Shown piece by piece: positions 61,401-64,000 of a DNA stretch of 64,000 bases; position 1 is the first letter of the stretch; each line of letters opens with the position of its first letter. The notes beneath the pieces are model-generated. The model ran no database searches. It was not told the DNA's origin and saw only the letters and a list, made by a program, of their open reading frames with translations. The stretch comes from Girardinichthys multiradiatus. Taxonomy: Eukaryota > Chordata > Actinopteri > Cyprinodontiformes > Goodeidae. The stretch lies in contig NC_061801.1 in the NCBI RefSeq assembly GCF_021462225.1, positions 9,110,125-9,174,124 on the forward strand. The letters are read 5' to 3'. The position numbers and the translations under genes are program-made.

Positions 61401-62890
61401 CTGAGATTCAGATCCTGCGAGACAAACTCAAACTCAGAGATCTGCCCCAGGATTTAGAGAAGAGCAATCAGACACTGACAGAAAGGTTTGCATTTATTCA
61501 TATCATTGTTTTTTGTCTGTTTTACATAAGGTACATTCAGCAGAAATGTAGAGTACCACAAAACTGAACGAATGCAAAAAGTAGAAGTTTCTTTTCAGGA
61601 TTTTTAGAACATGGAAAAAATGGATTAGGAATAAATTCAGACTTTCGAGAACTGTTTTACATTGAATGGTTAAATTTTTCTTCAAAACATGAATGTACAT
61701 TAAAATAAAGACAAAGTCCCTCTTAAAATGATGCAGTGATTATTACATTTAAGGCTGAAGCATCTAAGACCTAAGTTCATTTTATTCATTAGTTGATGTT
61801 TGTTTATCTGCAGGTGCAAACATCTAGAAAAAGCTCTGGCTGAGGCAACAAGTCGTATTCAAGAACTGGAGGCAACAAACATCTTGCTGGAGAAACACCT
61901 GGTATCTTCACAATATTCTTATATTAAATTCTCTGACAACAAAAGTTAAGCTGCAGCCCATTACTCTGAAGGGAAGGTCCGATATAATCATTATTTTCTA
62001 AACAAGCAGAGCAGAGGTAAATGCTTCATTTTGCAAGAAACGTACACATGTAAAAACAACAACAGAGGGCATAAGTGCTGGAATCAGGAGTCAGACAGTT
62101 ACCTGAGTGTCTCACAGTTTATTTCTAATGCTGTCTGGCTGGTAACTGTTTTTCTTTTGTCAGTGAATGTAAGTACTCTGCAACAATAAAGGTGATCAAG
62201 CAAGCTCAACAGAAAAAGCTGCATTGATTACAAAGATTGTTTTGGGCAGCTTTTCATATAAGTGTCTTTCTTTTCCTAGGCTGAGTGGCCGGAGCGCTAT
62301 GCTGTTGCAGGAGCCACTGTGAATTCTCTGCAGCAACGACTGGAGGAAAGCAAGCGCTCGGCCAAAGACAAAGACGGCCTGGCATTGCGGTTAAAGAGCC
62401 GTGTGCGGCAGCTGGAGGAGGCGGCGCAGAAGGCCTGCAGGGAGGCAGACGAGAAGGAGGCAAAGAGGGAGCAAGAGTACAAGATGCTGCAAGATGTGAG
62501 TCTGAGAGAGCTGGGATACCGAATACATGAAGATAAAATAACATGTAAAAAAGGGGTATAATCTACAACTTTGTGCAAAGTGCTGCTTACTCATTAGACC
62601 TTGAATAAAAACACACTTGATATAGAAATGGAAAGAAAAAAAGAATTGTTGTTAAATCTGTGGAGGAAAATCCTAGTTTTTGTTCTAACCTCCCCAACAA
62701 CCCTGCACCATCCCAAACCTTTTGTGAAGTGCCTTGAAACGACATGTGTTGTGAACCTGCGCTATATGAATAAAACTGAATTTAATTTAATTACTAACAT
62801 GTTAACAGACATGTTTACAAACCATTCACTTTGTTCCCTTAGCTACTCAAAGAATACGACTCTCTGATGAAGGAGCATGAAGCAGTAAAG
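31436..62890 (+). CDS. mphosph9: M-phase phosphoprotein 9, 13 coding exons, 3' end beyond window
   Basis: Coding exons 31436-31671, 36288-36435, 47320-47409, 47497-47963, 49832-49997, 50152-50224, 50676-50779, 59904-60017, 60130-60605, 61336-61485, 61814-61901, 62280-62495 and 62843-62890 join without frame breaks to 2376 nt (792 codons). The first coding exon follows an acceptor at 31399; the first in-frame ATG gives [13 protein letters not shown]. Landmarks that match vertebrate MPHOSPH9: [37 protein letters not shown] (a short coiled coil), [18 protein letters not shown], and [20 protein letters not shown], which opens a long coiled coil from about residue 625 to the window end. The protein acts at the centrosome/distal mother centriole and restrains ciliogenesis in mammals; it is phosphorylated in mitosis. 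Roughly 400 C-terminal residues should lie beyond 64000. Introns are heavily loaded with transposons; one DIRS element ends only about 130 bases before the exon at 59904. Confidence 0.95.
32081..33681 (+). mobile_element. Tc1/mariner element, family A, copy 3 (structurally intact)
   Basis: A 1601-bp element flanked by TA, with terminal inverted repeats of roughly 200 bp starting CAGGTCCTTCTCAAAATATT and ending in its reverse complement. It is the only one of five family A copies here with an uninterrupted transposase frame. It lies in intron 1 of mphosph9, in the sense direction. The left repeat lacks about 8 bases (cagctcatgaaaa region at about 32234) compared with the other copies, and the last bases of the right repeat show a substitution (aattttttgag). 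Confidence 0.95.
32400..33404 (+). CDS. Tc1-A transposase, DD34E, full-length
   Basis: 334 aa, the usual length for a Tc1 transposase (about 340). The N-terminal paired-like DNA-binding domain has two helix-turn-helix units (residues about 6-45 and 63-105) with a basic GRKKCGRKR linker (49-57). The catalytic triad is D148 (in FSDESKF), D238 (in HDLAPAH) and E273 (in [11 protein letters not shown]). Between D238 and E273 lie 34 residues, the DD34E signature. The protein would bind the terminal repeats and cut and paste the element at TA. No stop or frameshift is present. An Arg at 236 replaces the Gln found in copies 1 and 4, which could matter for activity. Whether it is expressed or active is unknown. 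Confidence 0.95.
   Translation: MGKTADLTAVQKATIDTLKQEGKTQKEISERIGCSQSAVSRHLSGKSVGRKKCGRKRCTTRRGDRTLRKIVEKGRFQTLGDLRKQWTESGVETSRATVHRRVQEMGYRCRIPQVKPLLKQKQRQKHLTWATEKQHWTVAQWSKVLFSDESKFCMSFGNQGARVWRKTGEKEMPKCQKSSVKYPQSVMVWGAVSAAGVGPLCFIKGRVNAASYQEILEHFMLPSAEKLYGDEDLIFRHDLAPAHSAKTTGKWFTDHGITVLNWPANSPDLNPIENLWDIVKRTLRDSRPNTLDELKAAIEASWASIRPQQCHRLIASMPRRIEAVISAKGFPTNY
34266..35848 (-). mobile_element. L2/Rex1-like LINE, 5'-truncated, minus strand
   Basis: The 3' tail begins near 34266 with repeated cagaat (aatcagaatcagaaaagctt, then attgccaagtacg and acatacaaggaatttg), a tail shared by many fish L2/CR1-type LINEs. Upstream on the minus strand is an uninterrupted RT frame that runs off the truncated 5' end near 35848. 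Endonuclease and ORF1 are missing. It lies in intron 1 of mphosph9 and cuts the right end of the F element. Confidence 0.8.
34608..35747 (-). CDS. LINE reverse transcriptase fragment, open frame
   Basis: 379 aa from the first internal Met; the open frame extends further toward 35848 (sequence like [20 protein letters not shown]). Seen: RT motifs [31 protein letters not shown] and the catalytic FADD box (in [12 protein letters not shown]). The C-terminal ends [20 protein letters not shown], as in fish L2/CR1-like ORF2 proteins. There is no frameshift, so this insertion is fairly young, but it lacks the N-terminal endonuclease and cannot retrotranspose on its own. Confidence 0.85.
   Translation of the reverse strand: MVMKSFERLVLSHLKDITDPLHDPLQFAYRANRSVDDAVNLALHFILRHLDSTGTYARILFVDFSSAFNTIVPVLLQEKLSQLSVPDSTCRWITDFLSDRKQRVRLGKHVSDSLTISTGSPQGCVLSPLLFSLYTNSCTSSHQSVKLLKFADDTTLIGLISDGDESAYRWEVDHLLDWCSQNNLELNALKTVEMVVNFRQNPAPPAPITLCDSTIDTVESFRFLGTIISQDLKWEPNISSLIKKAQQRMFFLRQLKKFNLPKTMMVHFYTAIIESILTSSITIWYAAATAKDKDRLQRVIRSAEKVIGCSLLSLQELYTSRTLKRAGKILADPSHPGHRLFETLPSGRRLRSIRTKTSRHKNSFFPSATSLVNKARKPP
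35849..36287 (+). other. mphosph9 intron 1, end
   Basis: AT-rich; no repeat or exon recognised apart from the acceptor attgtag at 36287. Confidence 0.5.
36436..38206 (+). other. mphosph9 intron, unannotated stretch
   Basis: AT-rich intron sequence between coding exon 2 and the Tc1-B element. Short open frames (for example minus 36555-36923 and 37770-38115) show no domain. Nothing identified. Confidence 0.5.
38561..38800 (+). pseudogene. Tc1-B transposase N-terminal fragment
   Basis: Starts [20 protein letters not shown] and carries the helix-turn-helix up to [12 protein letters not shown], then is cut by the Tc1-A insertion at 38800. The remaining domains lie beyond the insertions, with an added stop in the DDE part, so it is not functional. 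Confidence 0.85.
38801..40410 (+). mobile_element. Tc1/mariner element, family A, copy 4 (one stop codon)
   Basis: A 1610-bp element with complete terminal repeats and TA on both sides, inserted in Tc1-B. The transposase (39129-40133) is full length with no indel and only one nonsense codon (TGA at 39912-39914 in place of the Trp after LN). It is therefore a recently inactivated copy. In the left repeat the first bases read cagatcc where the others have caggtcc. Confidence 0.95.
39129..40133 (+). pseudogene. Tc1-A transposase with single nonsense codon (copy 4)
   Basis: Same 335-codon span as the intact copy. The first two catalytic Asp are upstream of the stop; the [11 protein letters not shown] segment with the catalytic Glu lies just downstream. 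The truncated 261-aa product would therefore lack the third catalytic residue. Several missense differences (for example [12 protein letters not shown]) also mark it. Confidence 0.93.
40500..41132 (+). mobile_element. Small IS630/Tc1-superfamily derivative G
   Basis: Terminal inverted repeats agtttttctctattgctgaa (about 40502) and, inverted at the other end, agtttttctcaattgctaag (to about 41132). Inside, an ATG at 40821 starts [17 protein letters not shown]. After a stop and frame changes, [13 protein letters not shown] (about 40885-40925) and [13 protein letters not shown] (about 41035-41075) resemble the C-terminal end of a fish IS630-like transposase. N- and C-terminal ends are thus fused and the catalytic core is deleted. 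A TATA-like atatataag precedes the ATG. Confidence 0.65.
41440..42085. repeat. MITE-like insertion in Tc1-B
   Basis: Lies between the DDE middle and the C-terminal piece of the Tc1-B transposase. Its ends are roughly inverted (ttttccatttacggtttc at 41440 and aatggaaacggtcac near 42085). It shares internal sequence with the repeat at 12360-12650. No coding capacity. Superfamily (hAT or Harbinger) is uncertain. Confidence 0.55.
42504..43907 (+). other. mphosph9 intron, unannotated stretch
   Basis: Between Tc1-B and Tc1-A copy 5. AT-rich with short open frames only; nothing recognised. Confidence 0.5.
43908..45506 (+). mobile_element. Tc1/mariner element, family A, copy 5 (dead)
   Basis: A 1599-bp element with complete terminal repeats and flanking TA, in the same mphosph9 intron. 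The transposase span (44236-45230) is 10 bases shorter than the intact copy: a 7-base loss near 44890 shifts the frame and a 3-base loss removes a Gln codon near 45150. A CGA-to-TGA change at codon 31 (44326-44328) also stops it early. Confidence 0.95.
44236..45230 (+). pseudogene. Broken Tc1-A transposase (copy 5)
   Basis: Carries a nonsense codon at Arg31 and a 7-base deletion before the second catalytic Asp. A downstream Met at 44377 opens 219 codons, but these lack most of the DNA-binding domain and leave the frame after the deletion. Confidence 0.93.
45618..47251 (+). mobile_element. Tc1/mariner element, family C (dead)
   Basis: A 1634-bp element flanked by TA. Terminal repeats start CAGTGACTTGCGAAAGTACT and end in an imperfect inverse (gaatactttcgcaaggcact). 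It encodes a different Tc1 transposase from family A. It sits just upstream of the mphosph9 exon at 47320; only 68 bases separate the element from the acceptor. Confidence 0.93.
46009..47033 (+). pseudogene. Tc1-C transposase, one frameshift and one stop
   Basis: Starts [20 protein letters not shown] with helix-turn-helix. The frame shifts around 46145-46190 into [20 protein letters not shown]. The first catalytic Asp lies in [12 protein letters not shown] and the second in [16 protein letters not shown] at 46846-46848 replaces the catalytic Glu codon of the SPDPNPIENLW motif. The end reads [19 protein letters not shown]. Two lesions make it inactive. Confidence 0.9.
47964..49831 (+). other. 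mphosph9 intron, unannotated stretch
   Basis: A 1.87-kb AT-rich intron. No gene or repeat that I can name; the minus frame at 49067-49252 has no domain. Confidence 0.5.
50780..52980 (+). other. mphosph9 intron before the DIRS element, unannotated
   Basis: AT-rich intron. Short frames at 50846-51184 and 51202-51443 have no recognisable domain. Nothing identified. Confidence 0.5.
52981..53266. repeat. Inverted repeat at the 3' end of the DIRS element
   Basis: The arm 52981-53032 (from tgggttacttaacataatcc) is repeated in inverse at 53214-53266 (to cgttaagtaaccca) with a handful of mismatches; the loop is about 180 bases and contains the terminal repeat shared with the other end of the element. 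Such end complementarity fits the DIRS scheme, in which internal and terminal repeats guide formation of a circular intermediate. Confidence 0.8.
53027..53092. repeat. DIRS terminal inverted repeat, left copy
   Basis: Begins gtttcactatgggaatcgcc and ends catcacgtctgtctg. The inverted partner is at 59674-59739. Confidence 0.85.
53375..53883 (-). pseudogene. DIRS tyrosine recombinase, frameshifted
   Basis: The minus frame 53883-53452 contains the recombinase core, with [16 protein letters not shown] holding the His-x-x-Arg catalytic box. The following segment, with [16 protein letters not shown] and the likely nucleophile Tyr in VTFYRLDVA, is in another frame (53593-53375). The frame changes near 53500-53520. 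The enzyme would integrate the circular DNA copy; here it is inactive. Confidence 0.85.
53945..54012. repeat. (CTCA)n microsatellite within the DIRS element
   Basis: About 68 bases of CTCA repeats with three CTCG variants at the start, between the recombinase and RNase H parts. It is likely length-variable. Confidence 0.9.
54463..56346 (-). pseudogene. DIRS reverse transcriptase / RNase H ORF, broken
   Basis: Minus frame 56346-55495 gives a 283-aa RT core: [20 protein letters not shown] holds the first catalytic Asp, then [17 protein letters not shown], then the catalytic box [11 protein letters not shown] (around 55676-55711). The frame 56840-55947 carries the upstream RT segment ([13 protein letters not shown]). 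RNase H and following parts are spread over other frames (55121-54849, 54791-54463, with [12 protein letters not shown] and [16 protein letters not shown]). Multiple frameshifts. Confidence 0.85.
56686..58255 (-). pseudogene. DIRS ORF1 (Gag-like), broken
   Basis: The minus frame 58255-57602 (217 aa) starts [20 protein letters not shown] and contains [20 protein letters not shown], with a Cys-rich stretch typical of DIRS ORF1 proteins. The C-terminal parts continue in other frames: 57312-57088 ([20 protein letters not shown]) and 57027-56686 ([18 protein letters not shown]). It is probably a nucleic-acid-binding structural protein. Inactivated by frameshifts and stops. Confidence 0.75.
58345..59673 (-). 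mobile_element. Rex3-like (RTE-clade) LINE, 5'-truncated, inserted in the DIRS element
   Basis: On the minus strand: [20 protein letters not shown] (from about 59660), [20 protein letters not shown], then FRPS-side RT text [20 protein letters not shown] (59250-59190). After an internal deletion, [20 protein letters not shown] (about 59090) follows, running to a C-terminal [20 protein letters not shown] and the 3' end atccgggaccgggtcgcagg (inverse at about 58381-58400). This is the usual Rex3 protein order from memory. It interrupts the DIRS between its 5' terminal repeat and ORF1. Confidence 0.82.
58369..59199 (-). pseudogene. Rex3-like RT C-terminal region, catalytic core deleted
   Basis: A 276-aa open frame. 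It contains [60 protein letters not shown] and the conserved C-terminal [20 protein letters not shown]. The segment that should carry the RT catalytic Asp residues, normally just before SSARDLQ, is missing at about 59125, so the frame is open but enzymatically dead. Confidence 0.8.
59674..59739. repeat. DIRS terminal inverted repeat, right copy
   Basis: Begins cagacagacgtgatgtaatt and ends cccatagtgaaac; inverse of 53027-53092 with about three differences. It lies about 165 bases before the mphosph9 exon at 59904. Confidence 0.85.
60606..61335 (+). other. mphosph9 intron with a degenerate F repeat
   Basis: The part 60762-61118 matches family F (accgttt-like terminus aatgccttgtaaaagtattt, gtgcactggattttatttac, gatctgtcacataaatttcc and aataaaatacaatgaggttt). 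The remainder is featureless. Confidence 0.5.
60762..61118. repeat. Degenerate Tc1-like element F, non-coding copy
   Basis: A short internally deleted member of family F with both terminal regions recognisable (left near 60762; right to about 61118, including aatacttcaagcctctcat). No transposase sequence remains. Confidence 0.55.
62640..62795 (+). repeat. Fish repeat tail (SINE/LINE-like)
   Basis: Includes aagtgccttgaaacgacatg, then tgttgtgaacctgcgctata and tgaataaaactgaattta, a tail seen in many fish retroposons (from memory: cgccttgagacgac...ggcgctatataaataaaattgaattg). The 5' part is not identified. Confidence 0.5.
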
Positions 62891-62984
62891 GTAATGTCTC
62901 TTTCTCTAATTTACAACATTTTGTTAGATTGTGTTGGTGTGTACTAGCGGGGTTTGCCTTGCTCTGGGTGTTGTGCCGGGTTGG

Positions 62985-63300
62985 GGACCTTGGTGGTGGT
63001 GTCAAACCAACCTACCCTGTGGCTCCAGTCAAATTTTTTTCTCCACCTCTGCGCACACTTAGATGCAGAAATATACACGCACACACAACATGGAAGAAGA
63101 CACAATCACACAGCACTAGAGGCGTTTATTTTTCAACAATAGGTAGACAGGAAAGAGGGCAAAGAGATGGGGAGACATTCAGCTAAGGTCACCGGGTCTG
63201 GGAGTTGAACCTGGGACAGCCACATTGAGGACTATAATCTCTGCACATGGTCGCGTGCTTAACCCCTACAGCACCAACGCCACACCCGACACACAATATT
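62985..63300 (-). repeat. tRNA-derived SINE on the minus strand
   Basis: Reading the minus strand, a box A-like TGCTGTAGGGG (about 63273-63263) is followed by a box B GGTTCAACTCC (63211-63201), which fits the RGTTCRANTCC consensus. The spacing of about 60 bases is somewhat longer than in a tRNA but usual for SINEs. The body extends toward 62985. It lies in the mphosph9 intron after the exon at 62843-62890. Confidence 0.6.
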
Positions 63301-63351
63301 ACAGAGCTTACGGCAGCTGAAATATTTGTTTATAATTGCATAGATTCAACA

Positions 63352-64000
63352 AGGTACTGGAAACATTACTCAGAAAGTTTGGTCCATATTGACATGATAG
63401 CATCACACAGATGCTGCAGATTTGTCGGCTGCACATCCATGATGTGAATATCCCGTTCCACCACATCCCAATGGTGCTCTATTGGAATGAGATCTGGTGA
63501 CTGTGGAGGCCATTTGAGTCCAGTGAACTCATTGTCATGTTCAAGAAACCAGTCTGAGATGATTCGTGCTTTATGACATGGTGGGTTATCCTGCTGGAAG
63601 TAACCATCAGAAGATGGGTACACTGTGGTCATAAAAGGATGAACATGGTCAGCAACTATACTCAGGTAGGCTGTGGCGTTGACACGGTGCTCAATTGGTA
63701 CTAAGGGGCCCAAAGTGTGCCAAGAAAATACCCCCCGGACCATTACACCACCACCACCAGCCTGAACCATTGATACAAGGCAGGATGGATCCATGCTTTC
63801 ATGTTGTTGACGCCAAATTTTGACCCTACCATCCGAATGTCACAGCAGAAATCGAGACTCATCAGACCAGGCAACGTTTTTCCAATCTTCTACTGTCCAA
63901 TTTTGGTGAGCCTGTGCGAATTGTGGCCTCAGTTTCCTGTTCTTAGCAGACAGGAGTGGCACTCGGTGTGGTCTTCTGCTGCTGTAGCCCATCTGCCTCA
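63352..64000 (-). mobile_element. Tc1/mariner element, family E, partial, runs off the window
   Basis: The minus strand encodes most of a Tc1 transposase. From the window edge: [19 protein letters not shown], then WSDESRFLL with the first catalytic Asp, followed by a stop (CGA to TGA, near 63839). An open 142-aa frame (63794-63366) follows with FQQDNPPCHKARII (second Asp) and SPDLIPIEHHWD (catalytic Glu, with Asn-to-Ile and Leu-to-His changes). The sequence breaks off after TKLSE at about 63366, so the 3' end is truncated. Confidence 0.9.
63366..63794 (-). pseudogene. Tc1-E transposase fragment (DDE part)
   Basis: 142 aa, starting [20 protein letters not shown] and holding the second Asp and the catalytic Glu of the DD34E triad. 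It is cut off before the C-terminus, and an upstream stop separates it from the DNA-binding domain. Not functional. Confidence 0.88.

Noticed and set aside
63195..63280. Functional tRNA gene on the minus strand
   Set aside because: Box A and box B are present but the spacing and lack of a cloverleaf point to a tRNA-derived SINE.
1..64000. A novel prokaryote-type defence or biosynthetic system
   Set aside because: The window is vertebrate genomic DNA with spliced genes and transposable elements; no gene cluster of that kind is present.

Overview
The window is vertebrate nuclear DNA, almost certainly from a ray-finned (probably percomorph-like) fish. The evidence is spliced genes with GT-AG introns that translate into well-known vertebrate proteins, embedded in typical teleost repeats: several Tc1/mariner families, Rex1/L2-like and Rex3-like LINEs, a DIRS-type retrotransposon and tRNA-derived SINEs. 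No prokaryotic operon, CRISPR array or phage structure is present.

Three host genes lie head-to-tail on the + strand. (1) sbno1 (strawberry notch homolog 1), 1669-16757: a complete coding set of 32 exons that sums to 1401 codons plus stop. (2) cdk2ap1 (CDK2-associated protein 1), 20541-24465: four coding exons, 120 codons. (3) mphosph9 (M-phase phosphoprotein 9), coding from 31436 and still open at 62890: 13 coding exons (792 codons) with the 3' part beyond the window. From memory, the same order and relative orientation hold for the human genes on 12q24. In human a small opposite-strand gene, MTRFR, lies between the last two. No such gene is visible here; that interval is filled by transposons.

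Region by region: 0-17 kb is sbno1, with one dead Tc1 (family A), one Tc1 fragment (family D), a MITE-like repeat and a SINE in its introns. 17-20.5 kb is its 3' UTR and spacer. 20.5-25 kb is cdk2ap1. 25-29.9 kb is a stacked transposon block: an old Tc1-like element (F) split by a minus-strand LINE, which is itself hit by an 800-bp Tc1-A deletion derivative and two LINE-tail fragments. 30.5-63 kb is mphosph9, whose introns carry most of the transposons. These include the only Tc1-A copy with an uninterrupted transposase (32081-33681), inserted in another F element; an L2/Rex1-like LINE; a Tc1-B element broken by three younger insertions (38.2-42.5 kb); another Tc1-A; a Tc1-C; and a ~6.8-kb DIRS-type tyrosine-recombinase retrotransposon (about 52.98-59.77 kb) with a Rex3-like LINE inserted near its 5' end. 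The window ends inside a minus-strand Tc1 (family E) next to a tRNA-derived SINE.

The three host genes have no obvious shared pathway: SBNO1 is a nuclear helicase-like regulator, CDK2AP1 a chromatin-complex and CDK2-binding protein, MPHOSPH9 a coiled-coil centrosome/cilium protein. I found no convincing unknown biological system. The most informative material is the readable nesting order of the transposons and a few gene-structure details: a GC-AG intron, a NAGNAG acceptor, triple CCAAT boxes and a perfect palindrome.
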